A stretch of DNA of 64,000 bases. Origin: Bryobacterales bacterium (lineage in GTDB: Bacteria; Acidobacteriota; Terriglobia; Bryobacterales; Bryobacteraceae). The stretch is taken from the NCBI GenBank assembly GCA_026954325.1, contig JAIXKK010000183.1, forward strand, positions 1-64,000, read 5' to 3'. Made by a program: the position numbers and the translations under genes. Of the stretch, positions 1-9,200 are shown in pieces; position 1 is the stretch's first letter, and each line of letters begins with the position of its first letter. The notes beneath the pieces were generated by a model. The model ran no database searches, had not been told where the DNA came from, and saw only the letters and a program-made list of their open reading frames with translations.

Positions 1-1167
1 CCCTTTCGCCTGGCGGGCAGGATGAAGACTCTGGCGATCGACCGAGTCGGGGTAGGTGCGCAATGTCTCCACGCGCCCGGCGGCGTACTCGGGGCTCAAG
101 AGGCGGCGTACCGGGACCCGCGCCTGGTCCGGGTCGCCCAGGTACCGCAAACGATCCCGCCAGACAAGCTTCAAAACTTCGGCTAAACGGTGCCAGTAGC
201 GTGGATCGGGGCCGGGAACCGGATCGAGCAGGTTCAACATGTTCAACGCCTGGGCGACACTGAGGCCGCCGTTCGCCAAGATGGAGCTGTAGACTTTGGC
301 CCCATGGTACAAGGTTTCGTAGGGCTCGGTCACCCGCGGACGGAAGGCCTTCATGTCCGCGCGGGAGAGGATGCCCCCGCCTGAGCGGAGATAGCCGGCA
401 ATACGCCGGCCAAGGTCGCCTTCATAGAAGTCACGCCAGCCCGCCGAGTCGATTCGGGCCAGTGTTTTTTCAAAATTCGGCCTGCGCCAGATTTCGTCCG
501 GCCTCGGCAATCTGCCTTCGGGCATCAGGTGGCGGAGCGTGGGCTCGAAGCGGCGGATCTCGGCTTGGCGGGCTTTGGCGGCCGCCGCGACGCGGCCGTA
601 CGGAAAGCCCTTGTCCAACAGTTCGCGCGAGGGCGCCAATACTTGCGGCCACTTCGCACGGCCCCATCGCTCCCAGAGCGTTCCCACACCGGCCATTACA
701 CCGGGGACTCCCACGGCGAGCGGCCCGAAAATGTTCACGTTCCCGGGCACCGAACACTGGTATTCGTTCTCGTTGATGCCCCGCTTGCCCGAGCCGGCCG
801 GATCCACGCCGTACATGTTGGGAGAAGCCCCGGCGGGCGCAACCGAGTTGGAGTCGAGCGACCAGACACGGCCCGTCTTGCCTTCCAAAATCACGCCCGC
901 GAACACATAACCGCCGATATCGGTGGCGCACACTTCGAGTACGCAGGAGGCCAGACACGCCGCCGCTGCCGCATCCATCGCATTGCCGCCGGATGCGAAC
1001 AGCTTCGCGCCGGCGCGCGCGGAGTCCTCTGGATCGGCCGCCACCACTCCTAGGGAGGCTTTAATCTCCCGCCCCTCGGTGATAGCCGCGCCGGAGACTC
1101 CCGCGCTGAACGCCGTTCCCAACGAAGCCCGAAGGAAGGCGCGGCGTGCGGAGTTTGCGTCGCTCAT
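1..1167 (-). CDS. Gamma-glutamyltransferase family protein (3' end cut by window edge)
   Basis: The open frame runs from an ATG at 1167 to the window edge without a stop, giving 389 residues. The N-terminus has a twin-arginine-like export signal (RRAFLRASLGTAFSAG). Residues 59-67 read GGNAMDAAA, the conserved N-terminal signature of gamma-glutamyltransferases (Ntn hydrolases that cleave glutathione-type gamma-glutamyl bonds), and GVPGVMAG near residue 170 is also typical. The self-processing Thr nucleophile would lie beyond the edge, so activity cannot be judged. A good ribosome site (GAGGA, about 8 bases upstream) supports the start. It lies 67 bases after the GH38 gene in the same direction and is probably the distal gene of that operon. 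A periplasmic peptidase or acylase role is inferred. Confidence 0.85.
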   Translation of the reverse strand, partial: MSDANSARRAFLRASLGTAFSAGVSGAAITEGREIKASLGVVAADPEDSARAGAKLFASGGNAMDAAAAACLASCVLEVCATDIGGYVFAGVILEGKTGRVWSLDSNSVAPAGASPNMYGVDPAGSGKRGINENEYQCSVPGNVNIFGPLAVGVPGVMAGVGTLWERWGRAKWPQVLAPSRELLDKGFPYGRVAAAAKARQAEIRRFEPTLRHLMPEGRLPRPDEIWRRPNFEKTLARIDSAGWRDFYEGDLGRRIAGYLRSGGGILSRADMKAFRPRVTEPYETLYHGAKVYSSILANGGLSVAQALNMLNLLDPVPGPDPRYWHRLAEVLKLVWRDRLRYLGDPDQARVPVRRLLSPEYAAGRVETLRTYPDSVDRQSLHPARQAKG

Positions 1168-1234
1168 GAATTTCCTCGTCGTGAAGTTTCCTACAGTTGA
1201 CCACTCGCCGCAGGCGTGCCGCGCGCCGAGCCCG

Positions 1235-3853
1235 TCAATTCCCTCTGGGCGGGTGTCCCTTTTCGCTCGAGTACTGGTGAAGCATGGCGCGTTTGGACGG
1301 GGGAACCATCGCGTCCCAACTGGTGACGACTTCGGCTTCCGGCACGGACTGCGCCGTCCGGAAGCGCAGTGTGACAATCTGCTGTGGGTTTACGGGCAGC
1401 TTATAGGCGGGTCCCCCGCTGAGAGGCCGGGCGTGTTCGCCGTTCATGTCGGTCTGGCTCGCGGACTGGTGCGGAAGCAGCAGCGTGATCTCCGCCGTTC
1501 CGGCAGACCCCAGGCATTCGGCGAACCGGACCTCGATGTCGCTCCCGATGCGCCGCAGCGCCTCCACAATGACGTTATCCGAGGTCCGGAGGAATGACCA
1601 CGGGCGCGCCGCCTTGCGTCCGGGAAAGACCAGCGGCGGGCAGTTGAATTCCCAAGCCATTTGAGGAATAAAAGCGTCGCGCCAATCGCCGTCGTGAAAC
1701 ACCAGCGCGTATTGCAGGCTGTGGCGGCCCTTCCCGCTGAGCCAGGGATTCGGATAGCCGTAATACTTGTCCGTGGCGTTATAGAGATAGATGATGGGCG
1801 TACTGCCGTTCACTTCGCGTCCGGGCAGGCCGCGATCGAGCAAGGCGGCGCCGCCCCCTCCCGATAGCGAATAGTGGGACCAGCGGATGGCAGGCACAAT
1901 GCCCTTCGTCCAGCCGTGGAGGTTCGGATTCGGCTTCGCCCAGGAACCATGGGAGAACCCATAGGGTATTCCGCGCCGCACCTCATTGATCTCTCCGGCC
2001 AGCGGAAACTCGGCCACCACGACGGTCAGGTCCGGCAGGTCGTTCAATTCGGTGGTGAAGTCGATGCGCGGATAGTCATTGTAAAGGGTGATGCTCCGGC
2101 GGCACGTGCCGCCGCCGATGAATTCGCCCTCCACCTCGACAATCGTGGCCAGAGGCCCCTGCTTCACGTGGATGGTTTGGGCATGCCGGCTGGAGGAGTC
2201 CAGACGGTCCCGCTCCGGGCGAGGCAGCATGTGGTCGCCCGGATCGCCCTTCTGGGAGCGGGGCTTCTCGGCCACCAGTACATTGGCCGGGCCGGCGAGC
2301 ATCTCTCTGCCGCTTGCGCGGAGGGCCACGGAAGTGATCGCGCCGGTCTTCGGATCGATGCGCACTCTGTAGTGTTTCGTTTCGATTCCGGCCGGCAGCG
2401 GAATGTCCTTGGGCGCGGGGGGCGCAACTACGGCTTTCTTCCAGGCTCCGATTCCGAAGGACGGCGCCTCCGGCCGGCACAGGACCATACCCCCGCCGGC
2501 GGACTGTCCGGGCACGCCATCCAGCCCTTGCGGCAGAAGCACCGGGTCTCCGCGCTTCCAGTTCAGCGGATTGTACAGGCCGATGCCCTCGCCCGTCGAA
2601 AGCAGTGCCGCTCCGGCAGCCTCGGCCGCGGAAGAGGAGTTCCTCTCCACCCACTCGAACCGGTCTTTGACGTCCCATGATGTTGGGTGCTCGAAGACCA
2701 TGCCGCCGGCAGAGCCCCACAAGGTGTTGCGATCAATATGCAGGTACATGAGGGTCCAGGCGTTGTACAGGTCCTGGGCGGGATAGGCATGCTTCGTCTT
2801 CAGACTCGCGGCAGCGGCTAACGATTCGGTTGCCTGCAGCAGGTGTTCGCACCTGCGATAGGAGGCCTTGACCCTGGGACATTCGATCCAGAAGGAATTG
2901 AAGTCGTAGGCCGTACCGCCAAGCATCGAAGGGATCTTCAGCCTGCCTGCCCGGTCCAATGCCCGCAATTCATCCACGTACTTGCTCAGGATGGAGAAAC
3001 GAATCTCCGGGTGTTCCGGGTTCCGGCTCCAATGGGCAAGAAACTCACTCGGGTATTCCTTGCGCAGTGGCGCCAGCGCGTAGTCGCCGGGGCCCGCCAG
3101 CACCAGAACCGGCGCCGCTTCCGGCGTGATCTTCAGCTTGCCGGCGAGAAAATTTTCCACCTCGGCCATCTGCGCGCTTGTCAGGGGTTCCAGGGTTTTC
3201 ATTACGAGTTGCAATTCGCTGTAATGGCCAGGAGAGAGGGAGAGCACGCGCGTGCCATCCGGCGAGACAGACCAATGAACCGCGCTCCCCGTCGGGTTCT
3301 TTCGCGTATAGACCATCGCTTCCAGGCCAAGTCCCGCTGAAATCTGCGCCATCTGGCCGTGCGTGCCGCAGACGTCGATGGTCCAGGCAAAGCGCGGCCG
3401 CACTCCGAAAATTTTCTGCTGCCAGCGCAGGCCCTCCACGCCCAACCGGACCAGCGCCTCCCCACCGGAGAGATTGACGGTCGATTCCAGGAAGAACCCG
3501 TTCACGAGTTCCACGCGGCGCTCCTCGATAGCCTTCTTCAACTCGGGCATCCTCTCCGGTTTGAAGTTCATCATGGCGATCATGTTGTTCACTTCCGAAA
3601 GGACGAAGGCATATCGCGGATCGTCCCGAACCCGGTCCAGATGGTCGAAGTAGCTGTTGGCGCAATACACGCGCTCCTTCGAGAAGTTGGTAAGCCAGCC
3701 GCAACTGGCAGGGTGGAAGTTCGGGACGACATACACGCGGCGTCCTTTCAAGGATCCGCGTGAATTGCCTTGGCCGAGCGCCGTAGCCGCCGCGGCGGCT
3801 GCCAGAAATTCTCTCCTGCCGAGGGCGCCTGCCTTCTTCACTTTCCCGCGCAT
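1235..3853 (-). CDS. Glycoside hydrolase family 38 (alpha-mannosidase) homologue with degenerate zinc motif
   Basis: 872 residues, exported (twin-arginine-like RREFLAAAAAATALG, residues 13-27). The N-terminal barrel matches GH38: the segment around residues 85-140 resembles the family, and WTIDVCG at 157-163 corresponds to the nucleophile/zinc Asp block, with Asp160. The C-terminal half looks like the GH38 beta-sandwich, including the late block HSLQYAL. The first zinc-binding motif, normally HxD in HxDxGW, reads HPASCGW at 47-53, so the Asp is absent. The acidic residue normally found near residue 124 is replaced too (FLESTVNL). It may be an altered or inactive mannosidase. The start directly abuts the stop of the upstream enolase-superfamily gene, so co-translation is likely. 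GH38 family membership is fairly sure; the substrate is unknown. Confidence 0.8.
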   Translation of the reverse strand: MRGKVKKAGALGRREFLAAAAAATALGQGNSRGSLKGRRVYVVPNFHPASCGWLTNFSKERVYCANSYFDHLDRVRDDPRYAFVLSEVNNMIAMMNFKPERMPELKKAIEERRVELVNGFFLESTVNLSGGEALVRLGVEGLRWQQKIFGVRPRFAWTIDVCGTHGQMAQISAGLGLEAMVYTRKNPTGSAVHWSVSPDGTRVLSLSPGHYSELQLVMKTLEPLTSAQMAEVENFLAGKLKITPEAAPVLVLAGPGDYALAPLRKEYPSEFLAHWSRNPEHPEIRFSILSKYVDELRALDRAGRLKIPSMLGGTAYDFNSFWIECPRVKASYRRCEHLLQATESLAAAASLKTKHAYPAQDLYNAWTLMYLHIDRNTLWGSAGGMVFEHPTSWDVKDRFEWVERNSSSAAEAAGAALLSTGEGIGLYNPLNWKRGDPVLLPQGLDGVPGQSAGGGMVLCRPEAPSFGIGAWKKAVVAPPAPKDIPLPAGIETKHYRVRIDPKTGAITSVALRASGREMLAGPANVLVAEKPRSQKGDPGDHMLPRPERDRLDSSSRHAQTIHVKQGPLATIVEVEGEFIGGGTCRRSITLYNDYPRIDFTTELNDLPDLTVVVAEFPLAGEINEVRRGIPYGFSHGSWAKPNPNLHGWTKGIVPAIRWSHYSLSGGGGAALLDRGLPGREVNGSTPIIYLYNATDKYYGYPNPWLSGKGRHSLQYALVFHDGDWRDAFIPQMAWEFNCPPLVFPGRKAARPWSFLRTSDNVIVEALRRIGSDIEVRFAECLGSAGTAEITLLLPHQSASQTDMNGEHARPLSGGPAYKLPVNPQQIVTLRFRTAQSVPEAEVVTSWDAMVPPSKRAMLHQYSSEKGHPPRGN

Positions 3854-4963
3854 TTAGAACACCTCCACGGTTGCGTTCTCGATGAAGTCCCAGTCGGGAT
3901 CGAAGCCGATGCCGGGAGTCTCAGGGGCGTGAGCATATCCTTGCGCATCAATGTTCAACGGCGCGCGCATTCCAAAGTTCATGTATTCCACCGGGTACAG
4001 GAGTTCAAAAAATTCGCAGTTGCTCACGGCGCAGCAGCAATGGAGGTTCACTACTTCCAGGGGATGGTAGATCGCGGTGTGCAACTCGCAGTTCATGCCG
4101 AATGATTCGGCCAGATGAGCCGTCTTCATCACCGCCGTGACCCCGTGTTTCCAGGATACGTCGCTGCGGACGATATCCACCACTCCGGTGGCGATGCACT
4201 CCGCGATGGCGTAGTGGTTCCCGGCGAGAACCTCCGTGCCGCAAAGGGGAATGTCCAGCGCCGCGGCGAGTTTGCGCAGTCCGCCGAAGTCCGTATCGTA
4301 CAGTGGCTCTTCCAGCCAGTAGTAATCGAATTTTTCGAGGCTTCGCCCCATGCGCAGAGCCTGTTGATGGTTGTAGGCGCAAACCGGGTCCGCCATCAGT
4401 TTGAATCCCGGGCCCACGGCTTCCCGGCACGCGCGGTAGATCTCCAGATCAAGGTCGAAATCGCCCGGCGGGTGCACCTTATAGGCATGCCAGCCGCGTT
4501 TCTTCACCGCCAGAGCCTGCCGCGCATAGGCCTCCGGCCCCTCCAGCACGAAGGAACTCGCATACACCGGAACCTTCTTGCGGTGTTCGCCCAGCAACCG
4601 GTACAGCGGCAGGCCCGCGATCTTGGCCGCTATATCCCACAGGCAGATGTCGAACGGACCGTAGCTGTAAATGGGTACATGATTCCACCAGCGGTCGTAG
4701 GTCCGGAACTCCTGGTAATGCCTCTCGCGCGCCAGCGGGTCTTTGCCAAGGAAGAACGGTTTCATCGCCTGGCCGGCAATTTCACCCGCCATGCGGGCGC
4801 CCCTTCCGGCGAATCCGAACGAGTGGCCCTGGACGCCTTCGTCCGTTGTCATGCTGACCACCAGGAAATCGAAGCTCGATGCTCCGCCGGCGCGCATTTC
4901 CGAATCAGTCATCGCGGAGTGTGGCGTGCGGCACACGCGGATCCGGATGTCGCTGATCTTCAT
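3854..4963 (-). CDS. Enolase-superfamily protein, mandelate racemase subgroup (probable sugar-acid dehydratase/racemase)
   Basis: 369 residues, cytoplasmic, of normal family length. The catalytic set of the mandelate-racemase subgroup is visible: K162-V-H164 (the KxK position as KxH), metal ligands Asp192, Glu218 and Glu244 (ADPV, WLEEP, GTE), Asp268 before a Trp-Lys-His stretch, and His295 in ELHTA. Known members abstract the proton alpha to a carboxylate, most often dehydrating aldonic or aldaric acids. The complete metal triad argues for an active enzyme. The start codon overlaps the stop of the preceding gene (ATGA), and its own stop abuts the GH38 start. With the DapA-like gene upstream it could feed a 2-keto-3-deoxy acid to an aldolase; that pathway is inference. 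Confidence 0.85.
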   Translation of the reverse strand: MKISDIRIRVCRTPHSAMTDSEMRAGGASSFDFLVVSMTTDEGVQGHSFGFAGRGARMAGEIAGQAMKPFFLGKDPLARERHYQEFRTYDRWWNHVPIYSYGPFDICLWDIAAKIAGLPLYRLLGEHRKKVPVYASSFVLEGPEAYARQALAVKKRGWHAYKVHPPGDFDLDLEIYRACREAVGPGFKLMADPVCAYNHQQALRMGRSLEKFDYYWLEEPLYDTDFGGLRKLAAALDIPLCGTEVLAGNHYAIAECIATGVVDIVRSDVSWKHGVTAVMKTAHLAESFGMNCELHTAIYHPLEVVNLHCCCAVSNCEFFELLYPVEYMNFGMRAPLNIDAQGYAHAPETPGIGFDPDWDFIENATVEVF

Positions 4964-6081
4964 CGCGGCGCCATGCCCCTGTAAAAGCGCGCCAGGGCGG
5001 CGATATTGCGGTCGTTGGCGGAGACCCGATCCGAACCCTGGAAACCGGCCGGGCCGCGCTTGAGGTATTCGTCAACCGGCAACGGAAGCGAGTTGTCCCC
5101 AGGCTCGGCGAACCCGTAAAGATCAATGCCTTTGGTGGTGGAGTCCGCCAGGTAGGCCCCCGCGTCATGCTGAACCCAGCCCACAAGGCATTGCAGCATG
5201 CGTGTCCGTTCGCCCACCACCTTGCGCGCCGCATCGAAATAGGCGCGGTTCGGAGATTCGTTCATCACCCAGTCGGTTTCCTTCAACCAGGCGGCGCCGT
5301 CGACGGTGGGCGCGGAAAGATTGCTGCACGATAGCCAGACAATGCAGTCGCGGCGCGCATCCTTAGCCGCCTTGTGCACCGCCCGCCAGCACCGCTCCAT
5401 GGCCTTGCGCTCATACGAGAGCACATCGGCCGTTGCCGGTCCGCCGGCGGGAAAAGGCTTTCCGGTGAGTTGCGTGTACAGCTTCTGTTCGGCCTCGATC
5501 CAGCCTGTTTTGCGCAGATTGGGATTGGGGTTCCAGATCCAATCAATCATGAAGCCGTCCATGTCCGTGCGCCGTACGGCGCCGGAGATGGAGCGCGAAA
5601 GAAACGCGAGATATTCATCCGTAAAAGGGATGTGCAAGGTGCTCGGCGTGCCATAGCTGAGGCGCGGATGGTCTTGCGCAAACCTGGTGTTGGCGCCCGC
5701 GCAAAAATACCCCATCACCAGCATGTTCTTCTTGTGGCCGAGCCGGATCATATCCGGCAGGAAGTCATACTTCAAGCCGGGTTGGGGAGGCACGCCGCCG
5801 CCCTTGTACCAGGCATAGCCGTTGCAGGAGACGGCAAAGGTCTGGATGACGTTGGCGCCGAGCGCGGCATACCACTCCACGTGCTCATGCGGATCAGCGC
5901 CGGCCCAGTGGCCGGGCTTGGCGAAAGAGTTGATCCACAGCGCCTTCCCTTCCCGCCAGTGCCAGTTGAAGTCGATGCAGAACGCCTTGATCGCGCCAGG
6001 CTTCGGAATCTGCCGCGCCGCCCACAAGGAAGAGGTAAGGGGCGCGCCGGCGGCCTTGAGGAGATCTCGTCGAGTAGTCAT
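4960..6081 (-). CDS. Tat-exported TIM-barrel protein, glycosidase-like, function unknown
   Basis: 373 residues. The start MTTRRDLLKAAGAPL is a clear twin-arginine leader, so the protein is exported folded. The body has features of a (beta/alpha)8 glycoside-hydrolase-like fold: a motif GFMIDWIWNP near residues 175-185 resembles the strand carrying the nucleophile in fucosidase-like barrels, followed by conserved-looking Trp-rich stretches. I cannot assign it to a numbered family. It ends in a 4-base overlap with the mandelate-racemase-type gene and begins 65 bases after the upstream enolase-superfamily gene, so it belongs to the same operon. A secreted sugar-releasing role fits the context but is not shown. 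Confidence 0.75.
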   Translation of the reverse strand: MTTRRDLLKAAGAPLTSSLWAARQIPKPGAIKAFCIDFNWHWREGKALWINSFAKPGHWAGADPHEHVEWYAALGANVIQTFAVSCNGYAWYKGGGVPPQPGLKYDFLPDMIRLGHKKNMLVMGYFCAGANTRFAQDHPRLSYGTPSTLHIPFTDEYLAFLSRSISGAVRRTDMDGFMIDWIWNPNPNLRKTGWIEAEQKLYTQLTGKPFPAGGPATADVLSYERKAMERCWRAVHKAAKDARRDCIVWLSCSNLSAPTVDGAAWLKETDWVMNESPNRAYFDAARKVVGERTRMLQCLVGWVQHDAGAYLADSTTKGIDLYGFAEPGDNSLPLPVDEYLKRGPAGFQGSDRVSANDRNIAALARFYRGMAPR

Positions 6082-6146
6082 CCTGAGCTTGACTCAATTG
6101 AATCACATTTTCGCGAGCAAGGATTTTAGTGAAGCCGGCGTATGGA

Positions 6147-7277
6147 TCACATTTGAACCGGCTCCCCGGCTTGATACCGCTCGAGCGCGGACCGGTCCAG
6201 CCGCACGCCGAGCCCCGCGCCCCGCGGCACGGCCGCATACCCCTGCGAGAATCCGATCGGCGGCTCGATGAGATCGTCTTCCCGCACCAGTTCGCCGAAA
6301 ATATCGGAGGGGAGAGTACACGCGGGCGCGGCGGCGCAGGCGTGCAGCGCGGACGCCTCGAGGATTCCCAGATCCACCTCGCTGCCGTGCCAGCAGGGGA
6401 GGCCCGCAAAGGCGGCGGCAGCCGCGAGTTCCACGAACCGGAACATCGATCCATTGAAGTTGAAGCCGTCCACCGCATCCAGGCTCAATGCGTCGAGCAT
6501 CTCGCCTGGGCGCTGGTCATAGGGCAAGACGATGTGCAGATACACGGGGATCCCCAGACGGCCGCGTAACTCACGGAAGCCGGCAAGATCCGTGCGGCGG
6601 ATGGGATCTTCCAGTGCGAACATCGTCTCCGGGCGCACGCCTTCCATGAGCCGCAGGGCCGTCGCCACGTCGTTCCAGCGCTGATTGGGATCCAGCAGGA
6701 CGCGGATGCCGCCGCCGCAGCGTTTGTAGATGGCTTCGGTCCATTCGCGCACATTGTCGTCTGAAGCGCACTTGAACTTGAAGACGCGATGGCCGCGCAG
6801 CATGGCCTCGTGCGCTTTCCTGGCGGCATCCTCCGCGGTCCGCCGGCCGGTCCACCCGCTGCACTCGACGCGGTCGCGCACGGCGCCGCCCAGCAGTTGA
6901 TATACGGGTAGATCCAGCGCCTGCCCGGCCAGGTCCAGCACGGCGCTTTCGATGGCGTCATAAACCCGGATCCCATCCACCGGCAGGCAGCGCCAGTTGA
7001 GATGGAAGACATCCCGGCTCACTACCGCGCGCAGAGCCTGTTCCACCTGCTCGCGAGCCGCGCCGCGATAGGTTTCACCGATCCCCACGCGCCCCGCATC
7101 GTCTTCCATCTCCACAATCCATTTCACTTCCAGGGGGAATGCGGTCCATGTGGAGCCCATGTAGTAGCGGCGCGCGAATTCGGCGTCGGCATCCTCGATG
7201 CCGGGCGAATGCAGGCTGTCGGGTTTGGCGGGCACGGAGACCGGCGTCGCCGTGGCCCGGCGTATGACGCCGGTCAT
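6147..7277 (-). CDS. Enolase-superfamily protein (muconate-lactonizing-like), third metal ligand replaced by His
   Basis: 376 residues from the ATG at 7277, chosen because it overlaps the upstream stop as ATGA; the frame is open further upstream, but that stretch lies inside the neighbouring gene. The capping domain and barrel follow the family. Catalytic lysines are K167-F-K169, the first metal ligand is Asp196 (LLDPNQ) and the second is Glu223 (ALEDP). The third ligand, an Asp or Glu after the next strand, is His248 in VYLHIV. The end of the barrel (GSEVDLGILEASALHA) is typical. It is the second enolase-superfamily member of the operon, so it probably acts on a related substrate or isomer, but the altered metal site makes the reaction uncertain. 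Confidence 0.8.
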   Translation of the reverse strand: MTGVIRRATATPVSVPAKPDSLHSPGIEDADAEFARRYYMGSTWTAFPLEVKWIVEMEDDAGRVGIGETYRGAAREQVEQALRAVVSRDVFHLNWRCLPVDGIRVYDAIESAVLDLAGQALDLPVYQLLGGAVRDRVECSGWTGRRTAEDAARKAHEAMLRGHRVFKFKCASDDNVREWTEAIYKRCGGGIRVLLDPNQRWNDVATALRLMEGVRPETMFALEDPIRRTDLAGFRELRGRLGIPVYLHIVLPYDQRPGEMLDALSLDAVDGFNFNGSMFRFVELAAAAAFAGLPCWHGSEVDLGILEASALHACAAAPACTLPSDIFGELVREDDLIEPPIGFSQGYAAVPRGAGLGVRLDRSALERYQAGEPVQM

Positions 7278-8284
7278 GAGCGCGGCTTTCTCTTGGGCCG
7301 TCTTTGGGGCCGGTCGCCCACGTCTTCCGGATAGTCCTGGGCGAGGGCGCGGATGCGATAGCTGAATTCGAGGAAGAGTTTTTCCCACCGTTCCGCCTGG
7401 CCGTGGCTATATTTGTAAAAGCCTCGCGAGTTCGCCACTCCCTTGGCCCCTGCTTTCGCCAGGCGCCGCAAAGGCGCGGGGACCTCCCTGGCGTTGGATA
7501 GTTCGGGGAAGAGATCCGTGGCCACGGCGTCGTAGGCGGGAATGCCGGTAAGGTCCAGGAAACGAAAGGGTCCGGCGAACGTGATCCAGTAGCCGAGATC
7601 GTTGCGCAGGGACCGGTCGACATCGGCTACCGTGGCGTAGCCCTGCTCCACCAGGTAGAGCGCCTCCCGCAGCAGCGCATAGAAGCAGCGGTTGGTGATG
7701 AATCCCCGGATATCGCGGCGGACCAAAGTCGGTTCCTTGCCCCAGTAGCGCGCCTGCGCCACAACGCGGCGGGCGAGGGCCGGCGAGGTTTCCTTACCGC
7801 AGATCACTTCAAGAAAACGAGTGGTGTGCGCGGGTTCGGCCCAATGAATTCCCAGAATCCGCTTCGGATTGCGGGCGGATTGCTGCAAAAGCGAGATCGG
7901 GATGGCGGATGTGTTGCACCCGATGGGCGCCTTCGGGCCGACCGTTGCCTCGATGCGCTCCAGCAGTTCGCGCTTCTGTTCGAGGTTTTCATAGATGGCT
8001 TCGATTACCAGCCCCGCGCCCTCGAGGCGCGCGACATCGCCGCTCGCCTGAAAACGGCTCAGCGCGCCTTTGACCGACCCGCGGAACAGGCCTTCCCTGC
8101 TCATTTCGGTTAGCAATGCGGAAAGGCGGCGCCGGGCCGTGGCTCGCCGTTCCTCTTTCAATTCGATGGCGGTGACGGGGTGGCCCGCCGCCAGCAGGCA
8201 CGCCGTGATGCTGGTTCCCATCAGGCCCAGGCCGGCCACACCGACGGGTAGTTTTCCGGGTCTTGGAATTACGGGTTCAGGCAC
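7274..8284 (-). CDS. 3-hydroxyacyl-CoA dehydrogenase family oxidoreductase
   Basis: 336 residues from a GTG at 8284. That start is preferred over an upstream ATG (8311) because GGAGGA sits 8 bases before it. An NAD-binding Rossmann motif (GVAGLGLMGTSI) lies near the N-terminus, an HWAEP block stands where the family has HFFNP, and a C-terminal helical domain follows. The family includes L-3-hydroxyacyl-CoA dehydrogenases but also L-gulonate 3-dehydrogenase and carnitine dehydrogenase. In an operon with sugar-acid-type enzymes, oxidation of a 3-hydroxy sugar acid is at least as likely as fatty-acid oxidation. It overlaps the DapA-like gene by 8 bases and the downstream enolase-type gene by 4. 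Confidence 0.85.
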   Translation of the reverse strand: MPEPVIPRPGKLPVGVAGLGLMGTSITACLLAAGHPVTAIELKEERRATARRRLSALLTEMSREGLFRGSVKGALSRFQASGDVARLEGAGLVIEAIYENLEQKRELLERIEATVGPKAPIGCNTSAIPISLLQQSARNPKRILGIHWAEPAHTTRFLEVICGKETSPALARRVVAQARYWGKEPTLVRRDIRGFITNRCFYALLREALYLVEQGYATVADVDRSLRNDLGYWITFAGPFRFLDLTGIPAYDAVATDLFPELSNAREVPAPLRRLAKAGAKGVANSRGFYKYSHGQAERWEKLFLEFSYRIRALAQDYPEDVGDRPQRRPKRKPRS

Positions 8285-9200
8285 GAGAGAAGTCCTCCAA
8301 AGTCTGTACAAGTTCGAGCACGCGTGTGTTGAGCCGCGCGATGTATTCCTGCTCGTGCGGTCCGGGTGTCAGCGCCGCTTTGCGCACGGTTGTGTTTCGC
8401 AGTACGCCGCGCGCCTTCAATAGCTGCTTCTCGGCGTAGTGGAAGAGTTCCATGTTCTGGAGACTGTAGAGAATCTGCGGAAGGATCCCCTCGAACAACG
8501 GGCGGGCCTCTTCGCCGCGTCCCTGCCGGGCCAGGCGGAAGACGCGGCCGAGAAGGTCCGTCAATGCCAATCCAGGCACGACGCCCGCAATGCCCACGGG
8601 CGCGAGTTCGAGCGTGTACATGCCTCCCCAGCCCTCCAAGACGCCGAGGCCCCCGTCTGTCGCTTCGCGGATAGCGGCTACCTTCACCGCCATCAGGGGC
8701 TCTTCCAGTTTTACGTAACGGAAATGAGGGTGCTCGCGATGCAGGCGGGCGAGAACTGGAACGCTGAGCGAAGGTCCGCCGGGATTGAAGTCCTGCAGTA
8801 TGAATGGGAGCGGCATCGACCTCAGCAGGCCGTCGAAGTAGGCAAGCAGATCGGATTCCGGCAATGCGAACAGCCGCGGCGCGGCCGAGCATATCGCGGA
8901 CGCCCCGGCTTCGCGCGCGCGGGCCGCCGCGGCCGCCGCATGTTTCACGGACGGGTAGTTCACCTGTGCGATGACAGGAACGCGTCCGTTCGAGCGCGTC
9001 ACTGCCCTCTTCACCACGGCGAGGCGTTCTTCCTCGGAAAGCTTATAGAACTCGCTCGCGTAGGCGGGCAGACAGATGGCGCAGGCTCCGCTGGTTACGG
9101 CGAAGTCGACCAGACGGTCGAGGTCCTCCCAGGCGATTTCCTCGTTTGCCTCAAACGGAGTTGGAATGATTGGTACGATGCCGTCAATTTGAAATGTCAT
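8277..9200 (-). CDS. Dihydrodipicolinate synthase/N-acetylneuraminate lyase family protein (DapA-like)
   Basis: 307 residues, normal length for this class I aldolase family. The Schiff-base lysine is K164 in FRYVKLEEP. The loop that carries the catalytic Tyr in true DapA reads ILQDFNP instead, a variant seen in family members that are not lysine-biosynthetic enzymes. These catalyse retro-aldol cleavage or dehydration of 2-keto acids. Its place in a ROK-controlled operon with two enolase-superfamily enzymes points to cleavage of a keto-deoxy sugar acid; the actual substrate cannot be read from sequence. It overlaps the ROK regulator stop by 4 bases (ATGA), so the regulator and enzyme are made from one message. 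Confidence 0.85.
   Translation of the reverse strand: MTFQIDGIVPIIPTPFEANEEIAWEDLDRLVDFAVTSGACAICLPAYASEFYKLSEEERLAVVKRAVTRSNGRVPVIAQVNYPSVKHAAAAAARAREAGASAICSAAPRLFALPESDLLAYFDGLLRSMPLPFILQDFNPGGPSLSVPVLARLHREHPHFRYVKLEEPLMAVKVAAIREATDGGLGVLEGWGGMYTLELAPVGIAGVVPGLALTDLLGRVFRLARQGRGEEARPLFEGILPQILYSLQNMELFHYAEKQLLKARGVLRNTTVRKAALTPGPHEQEYIARLNTRVLELVQTLEDFSRA

Noticed and set aside
7278..7388. A longer start for the enolase-type protein
   Set aside because: The extension is Arg/Pro-rich and lies within the 3' end of the neighbouring dehydrogenase gene; ATG 7277 makes the usual ATGA junction.
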